From contig CM046338.1 of the NCBI GenBank assembly GCA_025403435.1, positions 21,970,392 through 22,034,391 of the forward strand: DNA of 64,000 bases. The letters run 5' to 3'. Numbering within the stretch: the first letter of the stretch is position 1; each line of letters opens with the position of its first letter. Origin of the DNA: Artocarpus heterophyllus (lineage: Eukaryota; Streptophyta; Magnoliopsida; Rosales; Moraceae). A model generated the notes under the pieces. The model was not told the origin of the DNA, searched no databases, and worked only from the letters and a program-made list of their open reading frames with translations. Positions 1 to 12,696 of the stretch are shown in pieces. Position numbers and translations under genes: made by a program.

Positions 1-3000
1 ATTATAATTTGCTATTTGTTTTTGACAGCCCATAGCCCGTTAATTCCCCCCAGCCTTTGAATAAAAAAATGGCATCTCGTTTTTTACGGAACCTTTGTTG
101 CCCAATTTGGATATTCACATATTTACTGCATAGCTTTTTTTCAACTTGCAGCAACTGTTGTTAACACGAGAATGTTTAGAAATCAAATTAAAACTTAAAA
201 GTTATAATATATAAAAATCTTTTGCTATAGTATATTTTTACTTTATATTATAAAATAAAAAAGCTTGGCATTACAATAGTTGCAATTTTGATATTGAAAC
301 TTCGTTTAACATTTACATTTGTCAAAAATGGACTTTATGAAACTTTCCCCAATACCTTAAAAAGCATATGTGCTTATATATGCTAGAAAGTGGAATACTT
401 TTATGTTTGTGAGAAGAATTCAAACTGATCTTTTGAACATTTTTGACACAAAATAAGCATGTAAGAGACTTATATTATATCTGTCGAGAGTTTGGTATTA
501 TCATGACTTGAAGTGCAAAGTTCAAGCCGATATTGTCAAATAGGGGGTATATCAAACTATTATTGGCTTGTTAAGCAATGTTTTCCTCTTCTTTAATATC
601 CTTGTTTTCTTATATAACAACATGGCTTGAAATTTTCATTGTAATGTGGATAATTAGATGATTGGACAATTGATACGGCTCATTTACATTAGCCATATAG
701 CTCATTGATATTGAGCAGTGGTTTTTTTTTTTTTTTTAGATTTACAATTTCTAATTTAAATAGTTGACGAAAATTGATATTCTTTAACATCTTAAAGGAT
801 ACATGATATGCCACTAATGCTTTGTAAAATCTAACATTTCCGACCATTTCCTTTTCTTTTCTTTTTTTTTTTCTTTTTAACGTTTAAGCATAACGTTTTT
901 AAGGGAAAAAGAGAGAGATAGAGAGAAAATATTGCATTCGATATATTAATGAATCAAACCATATACAACTTCAGATCCAATACATGAGGAAGATTTATGT
1001 GGTGTTTGGTAATATGAATTAGAACTAAAATTTTTGGTTGTTACAATTTACAGCTCTCACATGCTACAGTGTAAAGAAAAAGTGTGTTAAAGCTCTCACA
1101 TGCTATAATGTTTTTAACTAAAATTAGTTCAAAACATTAGTTTTAACCAATGCTCACACACAGCCTCACTCATTTATGCATCAAGTTTGAAGCATGTTTG
1201 GCATTATTTCCTAACTTTGCCTTTTTTGAGTTTTAAAATTGTCTTGTGTTTGGATGATCTAATACAGGAATATTTACACTCACAACTTATAAATTTAACT
1301 AATGTTACAATGACACTCTTTTAACAAAACTTTAACCACACTATCGCTGTTGTTAATTTTTTTAATCAAGGTTAATAATTCCTCTAAACTAATAAAAACA
1401 CAATTTGGCCAATAAAATATGCATAAAACATTGATTTTGTCCCTTCAAAAAAATTAAGATTTCCCAAAACAAAGCATTGAAGAATGCATCTATTGACACC
1501 CCTATCTTACCTTTTACAAATCCTTTCTTAAAACATCTCCATTCTACTTGTTACACCCTTTTAAAATACCAACAAAGTACCCATACAACTAAATAGTGTT
1601 GTTTTTCTTTTTTTCTTTCTTCAACCAACCAAACTCATACTTTTTTCAATTACTTTTTTATGTAAGAAAAAAACACTGATCATTTGGCATGGAGCATCCC
1701 TTTTTTAACCTCATGGGTTAAAACTCCACTACTCATAAAATAATAGGTCTTAACCTAACATATATACTATAAACTAAACAAGGTCTCACTGTTTCGTGAG
1801 TAATAGGATTTTACCCGATGGGTTTAAAAAGAATGTTTCTTTGTTATAAGAGTGCCGTAGTCTCTATTGTCATTAACAAATTTTCCACACAGAGAAAGAA
1901 GGTGCTGCTGATAAAGACTATAGCTGAGGAGACTAATTGCGAGAATCTTCCCTTCTTTTTTTTTTTTTCCTTTCTTTGAATCATAATTTAAATGAGGTTG
2001 CATTTGTATGTGGTTCAAATTATTTGCTTTAAGTAGCCTGAATGTTATGAATTCATTTTAAAACGTTTGTTATTGTTAGCTTCTCAACATTTAATTCGGT
2101 GAGGAAGCAAAAATGGTAAAGTGAGGCTTAAGATGAAAAAAAAAAAAATGAATTAGGCAAAAATGGCCAGTCTGCCCCTCTTTTTAAGTAAAAAACGACT
2201 CTTTTTATGAATTAGGAAAATAACCGATTTGCTAATTCTTAAGCAACTAATTGGGTCAAGAAGACAAAAACATCCTATATAATATCGACAGATACAATGG
2301 GAGAAGAAACATATTTAAAAATAAAAAATTGAAAGGGTGACAGATATATAGCAGGGAAAAAAAATAAAAAGGCCCACCATTAAGGAAGGTGAAAACTCTA
2401 TTTGTATGGGAAATACATGAGTGCTGTCCTTTGATGTAAAGAACAAGGAACAAAACAAAATAGCGTGAAATTATACAACAAATCGACCATTTGCTTAAAT
2501 TAAAAAATATGCGTCATAAATTTTGAGATGGGTAGTGTTTTGGCCACTAAGTGCAAATTCCCAATAAAATATATACAAAGCAGTGGCGGATCGATTCTTA
2601 ATATAGTTACCTTCACAGATGAAGGCATGTAAACTATTATATTGGTCCTATTGTTCTTAGAATTCAATTTGACTACACTAAAACATATATCTTCTTACGA
2701 ATGGTTCCATAAATCATGTCTAGGATTTCCAACATTTCTAGACAGATACAAATTACAGAAAGAATTACAATACCAATACTCACTAAACTTTGGAGTTTTT
2801 TTTTTTTTTTTTTTTAACATTTTTCTTAATTTTAATAATCATTATTTTATCTTTTAAACTTTTAAAACTCTTCACTTCTCATTGAACTTTGAAATCACTA
2901 CTTTACTCTTTAAACTTTTAAAGCTCCTTATTTTGCTCCTGTAACTTTCAATTTTTCGTTTAAATAAACGGAATTAAGCCCATATAATTCACACATAGAT

Positions 3001-3986
3001 TACCTGTATAGACAAAAAATAAGATTTTATCACTCTCATATGCGAATTATATAGGCTTAATTCTGTGTATTTAAACAAAAAATCGAAAGTTCAGGAGCAA
3101 GATAAAGAGTTTTGAAGGTTTAAAGGTAAAGTAGTGATTTTTAAAATTTAATAGATAAAATAAAAAATTTTAAAAATTTAAGAATAAAATAATAAATTTT
3201 AAAGTTTAAGATAAAATAAATCAGATCTCAAAGTTTAAAGATCATTGTTATTAATAACCATTGCATAAACAAACAAGGTCCCGTACAGAGGATGAGATGT
3301 GGGGAAGAATTAATTAATTTGTATAATATTTAATTTAAAAGTGCAACACGCCAACAAATTTTGTTGGCAATTTACCCTCATCGACGGTCATCATTTTTAT
3401 ATATCATTATTACTTTATAAAAAGGTGACAATCGACTCTGAAACATAGAGTGAAACATTTTCCACCCTTTTGTTTTCTTTTTTTGTAAATTTCGGTCAAT
3501 GTTTCGTACCTCCACCCTCCTTTTTATTTTTTATATTTTATTTTTTTCTATCATTTTTTATTTTCTTCTCATTTTTCTTTTTCATACTACTCTTTTTTTA
3601 ATTTCTCATTTTTAATCCTTTATTTTGTTTTTATTTACATTGTTTTTTTTTGTCTCTGCTCTTTTTTTATTTGCATTTGGAGTGTTTCATTTCCATTTTT
3701 TTTGGCCTTTGTACTTTTTGTTTCTTTCTCCTTAATATCTTATATGTTTTTAGATTCACTTTATTAAATTTTTTTTCTTGATGTGCATGATCAAAATACT
3801 TTTTTTAATTTATTCTTAATGCATATATATATATATATATTTACATTTTCTACCATATTATTTTATTATGCGTAATCTTTAGTTTCCTATATTTCTTTTT
3901 ACGATTGCCTAAATCTTTTGTTTGTTAATTTTTATTTCAACAATGACTCTCGTAAACGTATTTGCTTAATTGTTCCCTTAAATAAT

Positions 3987-4017
<31 letters not shown>

Positions 4018-4986
4018 TGTCCCTATTTCAAAAGACTTAATACTCTAGTTGGAGGCATAAAACCATCTCAATATATAGGTATTTGTTGAACAACCTAACA
4101 AAGAATACATCTCCGTATATCAATCTATACTTGAGACGAAATCCTAGATAACACTAAGTTATAGATGTAATTTAGGCCATCTTTGGATCGTTTGATCCTT
4201 TGAAGCTAACCTGTTTACATTTTATATTCCTAGTCACCTCGTTGTGTTTAATGTTCTATTTTCTTTGTTACCCATATATTTAGCCTAGCCTTTTTAATTC
4301 ATAATCCTTTTCTTGTACCTTTCACTCATTAGACATCTGTTTTTTCAAGTGAATTCAGGTTTATGAGGTTAGGATGAGTTAGAAATATCTGTTACCTCTG
4401 TAAAATATGTACGTAACTCTTCAGTTATTAAAAAAAAAAAACAAAAAGATCAAAAAAAGAAGAAGAAAGTTTAATAAAAAGTGGTTGACAAAGGAAATTT
4501 CATTTCGAGTTTGGGATTGTAAGCTTTGGGAATTGGATTGTACATTTTAAAGGTTCGGGATTTTTGTAAGTGTCTTATGGGTTAACCGAGCCTCAAATAT
4601 ATTTTCCATCGTACCTTTAACCCAAGCCTTACATTACAAGCCGAATAAAATCCTAAAAGTCTTTAACAAGGTGTTATCCTACATTAGTGGAGAGAGGGAT
4701 GAAAAACAAATTTATAAGAATTTATTTAAATAAATTAAGATATATTAATATAAATTTACCTAGTTAATATGCATTGATTAGTAATAGAAATTAACACACA
4801 CAGGGAAAAATTCATCTTAAACAATTGACAAACTCTAGAAATGAATCATAACTTAATTAGTGTTTGCATCTTTACTTTGGGGCATGAATATGAGATAAAT
4901 CCTGAGGAAAATTAGTGAGGTATCGCAAGTTTCAAAAAAAAAAAAAAAATCTTTTGACTGTTTTAAGTTTTATCGCTTTAGTTGCT
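1..4986. other. AT-rich intergenic DNA without a recognisable gene
   Basis: No open frame here gives a protein I can recognise. The longest frames are short and driven by T-rich or A-rich runs. Contents are homopolymers, a short AT microsatellite near 3826-3840 and another near 3985-4016, and a MITE-like hairpin listed separately. A CAGTGGCGGATC string at 2581 resembles the end of common plant hAT-type elements, but I found no partner end. The 1000-1160 stretch shares fragments (GGTGTTTGG, a TGTGAGAGCT-like string) with the MITE at 28.8 kb and may be a decayed relative. Confidence 0.6.
2780..3240. repeat. MITE-like imperfect hairpin
   Basis: The left arm (about 2780-3000) and right arm (about 3040-3240) are imperfect reverse complements around a centre near 3020. 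For example, the left arm has GCTCCTGTAACTTTCAATTT and GGAATTAAGCCCATATAATT, and the right arm carries their complements with a few changes. Both arms are rich in TTTAAACTTT-type strings. No transposase is present. This is the build of a miniature inverted-repeat element or of a folded non-autonomous element. I could not define a clear target-site duplication, so the superfamily is left open. Confidence 0.55.
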
Positions 4987-5016
4987 AGAGACTAGCAATA
5001 AGCTGGTTGGGGGGTG
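4987..5016 (+). other. Polypurine tract and ACTAGCAA motif of an Athila-type element
   Basis: GACTAGCAATAAG is followed by GGTTGGGGGGTG and then directly by the LTR start TGATGAG. The same order (ACTAGCAAAA, G-rich tract, TGATRAG) occurs before the 3' LTRs at 52,681 and 61,002. This marks 5017 as the start of a 3' LTR rather than a solo LTR. Nothing else of the internal region is recognisable to the left. Confidence 0.6.
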
Positions 5017-6088
5017 TGATGAGACTGTAAAAGTGTACATTTTCTAAGGCTTAAATCATTTGTTTATGCTTTTATTTCTCATTAAATCCTCTAATTAATA
5101 GCATTTTGTGTTAATAAGCATTTTTGTGTCTTGGTGTGAAAATATGATTAAAAATACGTTTTTAGTGTGTTTTTATGTTTTTGGTAATTATTAGAGTCAT
5201 TTTGGTGTGTTAAATAAGTGTCTAGTCTGTAAATAGTCAAAACCGTAAAAGTAATGCGGTTATTTTATTTTGAGTGTTAGTGTGTTTGGTAGTGTATTTT
5301 AAGTTTATAAATATGTCTTATTATATTTTTAGTAATTTTTTAAAATATTTCTAAGTCATAAAAATTATATCTGTGCTCAATCGCAAGAGACTAGAAATTT
5401 TAAGAGTTTTTATCTATTTTTGTGTGTTTTATTGTAAAATAAATATTTTTAATAAATATTACGTTTGTAAAATAATTAATATTAGTGTGTTTGTGATTTT
5501 AGATTTGAAATCTAGAGAAAAAATGGAGCAAAACGACACCAAAACGGATAGAATCGGACATCAAATGCATCAAAAAATCTTTGAAAAATTCAAAATTCAA
5601 AATGCAGAGGACATGTGGCGTCATGGGAGCCGACAGATTCACTGCCAAATCAATCTCAGCCGTTCGAGGAAGAGACGCGTGTCAACGCGTCATTCGGTGC
5701 GTTAGCGGAATCTCAAAGTGCGGTCCACGTGTCAAGATATGATTGGTGCGTGTGTTACACGCGCCGACAATCTGCAGCGTGTCAGTGGAGTGTCTCAGAC
5801 CGTCTTGGATCGCGTGCGGTCATGACCACATGCAGCCTCTTTCTCAGCCATTCGATGCGAATACCTAGACTGATCTAACGGTCCTTAAAACTCGGTCCCA
5901 CTGGTCCAACCTGGGCCCATCTTGCCCGCGTCTGACAGCCGTTGGATTTCGTTTTGAACGGTTCAGATCGTGCCTGTTCCGTGCTGATCTGGTCTGCGTC
6001 ACACTGGATTACAAACTCAAATTGAAAATCGTCAACTTTCAACAGTAAAGATCATTAAATATCAATGGACGTTTGCAACCTCGAATCA

Positions 6089-6097
6089 CTATAAATA
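6089..6097 (+). promoter_or_regulatory. TATA box of the Athila-type LTR
   Basis: CTATAAATA sits between the GC-richer U3-like part and the T-rich downstream part of the LTR, where transcription of an LTR element would start. The reverse-oriented solo copy has an equivalent TATATA string near 49,770-49,780. Confidence 0.5.
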
Positions 6098-6460
6098 CCA
6101 AGGCTTTTGCCTCAGTTGGGGGGTCTTTCGCAGAGCCTTCCGCAGCATCATAATGCTGTTGTAGTAATTATAGTCTAGTTTTTATTTTAGTTTTTAATTT
6201 ATTTTCTTGTAAAATATTTTCTAGTTTATGTTATAAAAATTATGCTCAATAATATAAGTAGTATTTTATTAATTATGTCTTTTTAAATTTCTTTTTAGCT
6301 GAGGGGAGAGGGGGAAATTCTGACAAAATTATCTTAAATATTTTTAGTTTTTCTTAGTTTTCTAAGCTGTTGTAATGCCAAAATATTCTCTTAGAAAACC
6401 TAGAAGTTCAATATTTTCTTAGCTAGAACTCTGCCAAAATTATGGTTTTGATTTATCGAC

Positions 6461-6690
6461 GACATAGACTGGCACGGATAATGCTTGGGAGGACCTTGAT
6501 TACTCGTAGACAGAGAATGGCTCGGTAAATGCTTAACTCACTATCTTGGTTGTTATTTTAGTTAAGTTATGTTGAAATGCTGCTTATTTATTAAGTTGTG
6601 TTTTTGCTGCATTATAGACATGGAATGGCACAGTAAATGCTTGGTAAATCTTGATTTATTGTCGACATAGGATGGCATAGTGTATACTTA
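6461..6690 (+). repeat. Four imperfect repeats inside the LTR
   Basis: Units of the type GACATAGA-TGGCACAGTAAATGCTT begin near 6461, 6508, 6616 and 6663. They form two pairs, each with 47-bp spacing. The solo LTR copy carries diverged versions between about 49,236 and 49,460, so the array belongs to the LTR family. Its role is unknown; an LTR regulatory array is one possibility. Confidence 0.6.
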
Positions 6691-7113
6691 AACCAACTAA
6701 TAAATAAAAAGAGAAACTAAAATATATTAAAGATAATTGTCAGAATGAAACCTTTGAACCTCAGCCTTGTTATTATTGCTGTTTCGCTTCTTTTAATTGT
6801 CATTATTATTGCTGTTACTTTGCTTAAGTTATTAATTACATTTCTTGTTATTAAAGTCCCATATTATCAAAATCTAAAAATGAAAAATGTTGTAAAAAAA
6901 AATGTGTAAATATTGTAAATACATTCTGTGAATAATTAATATTAATCCTCAAAATTTTCAGTTTAAATAAAAAGAAAAAGTTAATATAATACATGTACTG
7001 GAACTAAATAAATCATTCCTTGTGGGTTCGACCTCGGATTCACCGAGAAAATATTACTTGAGACAACCTTATTCTTGAGGTTAGTTTAAAATGCGTAAAT
7101 AGACGCGAGACCA

Positions 7114-7416
7114 AGTCTTCTAACACCCAGACACTCTGATTGATAGTGTATATCCAGAAGGAGTGAAAGGTGATAGGGACCAAACCTTGAGAATTTCACA
7201 GAAACGTGAAACCTTTATTTTCTGTTTTTTTTCTACTGCTGCCTCAGAAATCCTTTCATCAAGGATACTTAAGCAGGTTCAAAAATATTCAGTTACCAAG
7301 AGTTGATAATTGCAGTTTAATGACAATGAATATGTGACTAATTATGAAAAACCGTTACACAAATGAATTGGTTTCAATTTTGTTTGAAACCGTTAGAAAG
7401 AATTGAAACGGTTACA
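7114..7416 (-). repeat. 3' LTR of the copia element, truncated
   Basis: It matches 13,344-13,646 almost base for base, ending ACGGTTACA on the plus strand. The first 136 bases present in the other LTR (13,208-13,343) are missing here. The cut coincides with the end of the neighbouring Athila-type LTR. Confidence 0.9.
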
Positions 7417-7429
7417 TTCTCCCACTTGG
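7417..7429 (-). other. Polypurine tract of the copia element
   Basis: On the minus strand CCAAGTGGGAGAA ends directly at the LTR start TGTAACCG. Such a purine run primes plus-strand DNA synthesis in LTR retrotransposons. Confidence 0.75.
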
Positions 7430-7722
7430 TCTCCATATTTATCCTTATCTCCATTAAACCCAGACTTTCAGGAAACAAATACATGAATCATGGCGATAAT
7501 TTCTCTAAATTGTGAGTATTATCTTTCATGTATTACAATGTATTATTTCTCAGACTTTATTCCTTATATGGTAACTTAACTTTATGAATAAACCCAATGT
7601 TTATTCTTGGTCCTACTATATGTGAATTTTCTCCAATAACTTTATGCGCTAAACAAATATGAGAAAACATCACAACTGAATAAGAGTTTCATTAAGACTG
7701 TAAATTGTATGTACAAACAAAT

Positions 7723-9894
7723 TTACATTATGGAACCTAGTCCCATCTGTACAACATGATCCTTAAATGACTTTGGTGGCATTCCTTTTGTCAGAGGATC
7801 TGCGATCATCAATTCAGTGCTTATATGCTCAATGACCACTTTATTTTCCTTAATGCGTTCCCTTATGGCTAAGTACGTAATGTTGATATGTTTACTTCGA
7901 CTGCCACTCTTATTATTCTTAGCCATAAAGACAGCAGCTGAATTGTCACAATATATCCTTAATGGCCTAGACACAGAATCTACAATTCTAAGGCCTGTCA
8001 TGAAACTCTTCAACCATACACCATGCAAAGTAGCCTCAAAACAAGAAACGAACTCTGCCTCTATCGTGGAAGTAGCAACCAACGTTTGCTTTCCACTCCT
8101 CCAAGATACAGCTCCTCCGGCTAGTATGAAAATATGACCTGAAGTTGATTTTCTCGAATCAACACAGCCAGCAAAGTCTGAATCGGAGTAGCCAATCACC
8201 TCTAGAATGTCAGTTCATCTATACATAAGCATGTAATCCTTTGTATCTTGAAGGTACCTCATCACTTTCTTTGCAGCCCCCCAGTGGTCAATGCCTGGGT
8301 TACTTTGATATCTTCCCAACATTCCCACAGCAAATGCAATGTCAGGTCTTGTGCAGACCTGAGCATACATAAGGCTTCCAACAGCTGAAGCATAAGGAAT
8401 GTTGCTCATTTGAACTTTCTCGAAATCATTTCTTGGACATTGGTTCAAATTGAACTTATCACCCTTCACAATGGGTGCTACACTTGGTGAACAATCTTTC
8501 ATCCGAAATCTGTTTAAGACTTTATTGATATAGGTTTCCTACGATAGTCCTAAAATGCATCGAGATCTATCCCTATGGATCTTTATGGCAATGACATAAG
8601 ATGCCTCACCCATATCCTTCATATTAAAGTTCTTAGAAAGAAATTGTTTCACCTCATATAGAAACCCCTTGTCATTGGTTGCAAGAAGGATATCATCCAC
8701 ATACAAAACAAGGAAACAAATCTTGCTCCCACTGACCTTCTGGTATATACATTGATCCATGATGTTCTCTTCAAAACCAAATGAAGTGATGACATCGTGG
8801 AATTTCAAATACCATTGACGGGAAGCTTGTTTCAAACCATATATGGATTTCTTGAGTTTGCACACCAATTTCTCACCATCACTAGAGGAGAATCCTTCAG
8901 GTTGTTTCATATAAACCTCTTCCTCTAGATCACCATTGAGGAATGCCATTTTCACATCCATCTGATGTAACTCAAAATCAAAATGAGCTATTAATGCCAT
9001 GATCACACGAAGGGAGTCCTTTTTAGATACAGGAGAAAAAGTCTCAGTGTAATCTATACCCTCCCTTTGAGTGAATCCTTTAGCAACGAGTCTTGCTTTA
9101 TGTCTCTCAATGTTGCCTAATGAGTCTTTCTTTGTCTTGAAGACCCATTTGTATCCAATGGCTTTTATACCATCAGGCAACTTGACAAGATCCCAGACTC
9201 CATTAGATGACATGGAGTTCATCTCATCTGTCATGGCCTCATACCACAAGTTAGATTCCTTACAACTCATGGCTTGTGAAAACGTTTCTGGATCATTTTC
9301 GGCTCCTATGTTGTAGTCAGACTCCTGTAGATACACAATATAGTCACTAGGAATAGCTGATCGCCTTACTCTAGTAGATCTCCTTAATGCTGGTTCAACA
9401 TTCTCTTGAGGAGCATGTTGATCAGCTGGCTGTTCAACTGGATCTACTACTTCTTGATCAGCAATCTGTGGAACTTGAATGACTGGCTGTTGTTCAACAC
9501 GCGTTTGAACTGTAGGCGTGTCGCGTATAACAATCACTCTATCATATGAAGTGGAAGCTTGAGCATCTGTATGATCTTTCCCCGGAACAGTGTTCCAAGA
9601 TCGATGGCTCCCACTGATCAAGTCATTCTCAAGAAATTTCGCATTCCTTGATTCCACAAACCTAGTGGTATGTGATGGACAATAAAATCTGTATCTCTTA
9701 GACCGTTCACCATATCCAACGAAATACCCACTAATGGTCCTTGGGTCTAGCTTCTTTTCTTGTGGATTATACACTCTCACTTCAGACGGGCATCCCCAAA
9801 CGCGTATATGTCGCAAACTCGGTTTCCAACCTTTCCATAACTCGAACGGTGTCTTTGAGACAGCCTTGGTTGGAACTCGGTTTAATATATACAC
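7723..9894 (-). pseudogene. Copia reverse transcriptase and RNase H region, three frame pieces
   Basis: This is the C-terminal half of the polyprotein. The pieces at 9894-8539, 8502-8215 and 8199-7723 lie in one reading frame, separated by TAG (8539-8541) and TGA (8215-8217). The first carries the end of integrase, then RT with ARLVAKGFTQREG, MDVKMAFLNGDLEEEVYM, YGLKQASRQW and the polymerase box YVDD (about 8692-8703). The others give CTRPDIAFAVGMLGRY and the RNase H part with YSDSDFAGC, STSGHIF and CDNSAAVFMAKN, ending near a plausible natural C-terminus. The product would copy the element's RNA into DNA and degrade the template, but the stops make the copy non-functional. Otherwise the catalytic motifs look conserved. 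Confidence 0.9.
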
Positions 9895-10755
9895 AGCCGT
9901 CTTGAGAGCTTAAGTCCACAAAGACCTAGGAAGCTTGGAGCTGCTAAGCATGCTCCGCACCATATCCAACAATGTTTGGTTTCTTCTTTCTGCCACACCA
10001 TTTTGATCTGGAGAACCGGGCATAGTATATTGGGCAACTATCCCATGTTCTTGAAGAAACTTTGCAAATGGACCAGGTGCTTGTCCATCTTCGGTGTATC
10101 TACCATAGTATTCACCACCTCTATCAGATCTCACTATCTTTATTTGCTTACCACATTGTTTTTCTACTTCTGCCTTCAACACCTTAAAGACATCTATAGC
10201 TTCATTTTTGTTATGAAGCAAGTAGAGATACATATATCGTGAGTAATCATCAATAAAAGTAATGAAATATTTTTGACCATACGCGTCTATGTCTGGACTA
10301 CAAATATCTGTATGTATGATCTCTAATATGTCTGAACTCCTCTTGGCACCTTTCTTTGACATATTGGTCTGCTTTCCCTTTATGCAGTCCACACAAATGT
10401 CAAAGTCAGTAAAATCTAGAGTACTAAGTACCCCATCATTCACTAGTCTCTTTATTCTCTCAATAGAGATATGACATAATCTACGGTGCCACAACATAGA
10501 GGAATCTTCATTCATAACACATCTCTTAATGCCAGCATTATCTTGAACATGCATAGAAGTATAAGAAGTTTTATCTTGTAAATTAATTTTGAAAAAACCA
10601 TTTGACAATATACTATTTCCAATAAGTTCAGATCTATAAAACAAACTAAATATAGTCTCTGAAAAATTAAAGGAAAATCCCAATGGTACAAGTCTTGAAA
10701 CTGAAATTAAATTCCTAGAAAAACTAGGAATATAAAATGTCTTTTCTAATTTTAA
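9895..10755 (-). pseudogene. Copia integrase region
   Basis: The zinc-binding HHCC module reads MLWHRRLCHIS then CVDCIKGKQ. The catalytic core shows all three acidic positions: Asp in HTDICSPDI, Asp in RSDRGGEY, and Glu in NGVAERRNQTLLDMV. The frame ends at a TAA (9910-9912) just before the segment that leads into RT. Upstream, the frame carries the linker from protease, but it is offset from the gag/protease frame by an indel near 10,780. In an intact element it inserts the DNA copy into the genome. Confidence 0.88.
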
Positions 10756-10765
10756 AATAAAACCA

Positions 10766-11765
10766 CTAGATAAATAAATTGCATATTCCGACAGCCTCTA
10801 CATATGAGCGCATCTTGTTACCTGTATAGATGCACTGCTCACTTCCCACTGGTTTCCTTAGGCCTTGCAATCCCTGCAAGGAATTAGTGACATGGATTGA
10901 AGAACCAGAATCAATCCACCATGTGTTATGTTCAACGTCAACCATATTAGATTCATAACAAACAAGTGAGAATTGAGTACCTTTTTTGTCAAGCCAACTC
11001 TGATATTTAGGACAATCCTTCTTTATGTGCCCCTTCTTTTTACAAAAGAAGCACTTGGATTCCTTCTTGATATCAGCTTGAGCGGGCAGGTTTGCCTTTT
11101 CTCTTATCCTTGGCTTGGCCCTTATTCTTCCTTTGAATTGCCAGATGCACACTCTCTCCCGCTTCCGTAACAAGCCTTCCTTCTTCCTGAACACACATGG
11201 TCATCAATTCATTGATGGACCGCTTATCCTTATGTGTGTTGTAGGATATATTGAAAGGTCTATATTGATGTGGGAGAGTGTTGAGGATGTAGTGCACAAG
11301 GAAGGTTTCAGACATCTCAACCTCAAGTGTCTTTAGTTGAGCCGCTAAATCCCTTATTTGCATGATGTGCTCACGCACACCATGAATATCAGTAAGCTTC
11401 ATAGATGAAAATTTCATTATCAGAGTGCTAGCCAAGGCTTTGTCTGATGTAGCAAACTGCTCATCAATTGCCTTCATCAGAGGTCGTACTTTGTCATATT
11501 GCTCCAATGAACCACGTATGCCAGCCGAGATTTTTGTCTTTATGAACATTACGCAGAGGCGATTAGATCGCTCCCACTTTTCATAACGGTCAACGTCATC
11601 TGGCTAGCTGGTCTCCGTAATGGCAGGTGGTTTATCCTTACGGATAGCCAAGTCAATGTCCATGACACCTAAATGAAGAAGAATTCTCTCATTCCACACC
11701 TTATAGTTGTCTCCCTTAAGTTCGGGAATGTCACACTGGAAATCAGAGTAACTCACAGCTTGCAT
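10766..11765 (-). pseudogene. Copia gag and protease start
   Basis: The gag start is taken as the ATG at 11,765, the first in-frame Met after the leader. The N-terminus includes CDIPELKGDNYKVWNERI, typical of copia gag. A TAG at 11,604-11,606 interrupts it and the frame then resumes. The second half has the CCHC zinc knuckle CFFCKKKGHIKKDC and the aspartic-protease signature WWIDSGSSIHVTNS. The zinc-knuckle frame differs from the upstream gag frame, so an indel lies near 11,090. Gag would form the particle; the protease would mature it. Confidence 0.85.
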
Positions 11766-11880
11766 AGCTACATAATAAAACATACATGCTTATGTTACTA
11801 AATTGAGGCTACAATACTTTATGACATGTTTACCAATGTAAATCATGCATCAAAATATAAATCAAATGACATAAAAATTA

Positions 11881-12040
11881 CCTGTGGGCTAAATTTTAAC
11901 TCAAACAGATTCATATATCCTTATAATGACACTACCAAATTATATTTCCTTTTTTTAATTCCTGTGGGTAAATTAAGAAAGATAATTTGATACATCATCC
12001 TAACTAATCATATTAAATACAATAAAAATTCCTGTGGGAT
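11881..12040 (-). repeat. Three CCTGTGGG repeats in the copia leader
   Basis: The plus strand shows CCTGTGGGCTAAATTTTA at 11,881, CCTGTGGGTAAATTAAG at 11,961 and CCTGTGGGATAAAATTT at 12,031, each in AT-rich surroundings 70-80 bp apart. They lie between PBS and gag of the minus-strand element, so its RNA would carry three CCCACAGG sites. The rest of the leader down to 12,690 is very AT-rich and shows no frame I recognise. Confidence 0.65.
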
Positions 12041-12696
12041 AAAATTTATCATATTACATATGATTAATCACAATTTAATGTCTTTTTACCATATGTGATT
12101 TAAACATCTTACATAATTTTTGCATAATTAAAGATGCTATGGCTACTCTTTAATTATTCAAAAATTAAATACATATATCACAAGACATTTATTCTTAAAT
12201 TTTTGCTCATAAAATAAATTGCAATTACCTTAAGTAATAAATAAATATGAACAAAGAACCATAATTTATGTGCTAATTTTCATTATGTATATTAAAATTA
12301 TACATTCAAAAATATAATTTAGCACATTATTGCACAAAATTAAATGTACTAAATTATTCAACTTAATATTGCATGCATAATTTTAAATCACAAATTATAC
12401 ATAATGAACACTATATGCACATAAATTTACAAAATTGTATCCACACAATTACTATATAATATTCATAACAAATACCAAAAATTATGAATATTCAAAATTA
12501 TGAATTTTTCATAATATTCCATAATATGAAAAATTTCATAAAAATATACCAAATTGTGGATATTATGAAAATTTCATAAAAATTATAAAAACTAAAAATT
12601 TTATGAAATTTACCCCAAAAATATCATTTTATGAAATCTGGAAAAAATCAAAATTTTTTTTTATTTTTGGATTTTTTTTAATTTTCTGCATATCAA

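Larger units (their letters stand above)
5017..7113 (+). repeat. Athila-type Ty3/gypsy LTR (plus orientation), about 2.1 kb
   Basis: This is the same family as the solo LTR at 48,770-50,875, which lies in reverse orientation (2,097 versus 2,106 bp). Both start TGATGA, carry a GC-richer U3 section (here about 5520-6010), a TATA box, and a shared 3' section reading GGTTCGACCTCGGATTC then TTACTTGAGACAACC. A purine-rich tract precedes it, so it is probably the 3' LTR of a partly deleted element. No matching 5-bp duplication flanks it (GGGTG versus AGTCT). The right edge abuts a copia LTR that lacks its first 136 bases, so this element probably landed in that LTR and its other half was later lost. 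Frames at 5373-5878 lie inside the LTR and are not genes. Confidence 0.75.

Noticed and set aside
2581..2592. hAT terminus CAGTGGCGGATC
   Set aside because: No complementary end or duplication was found nearby, so only mentioned as a possible fragment.
5373..5878. Overlapping open frames in a GC-richer patch
   Set aside because: They lie inside the U3 part of an LTR whose other copy (49.9-50.3 kb) does not preserve the frames; no known domain.
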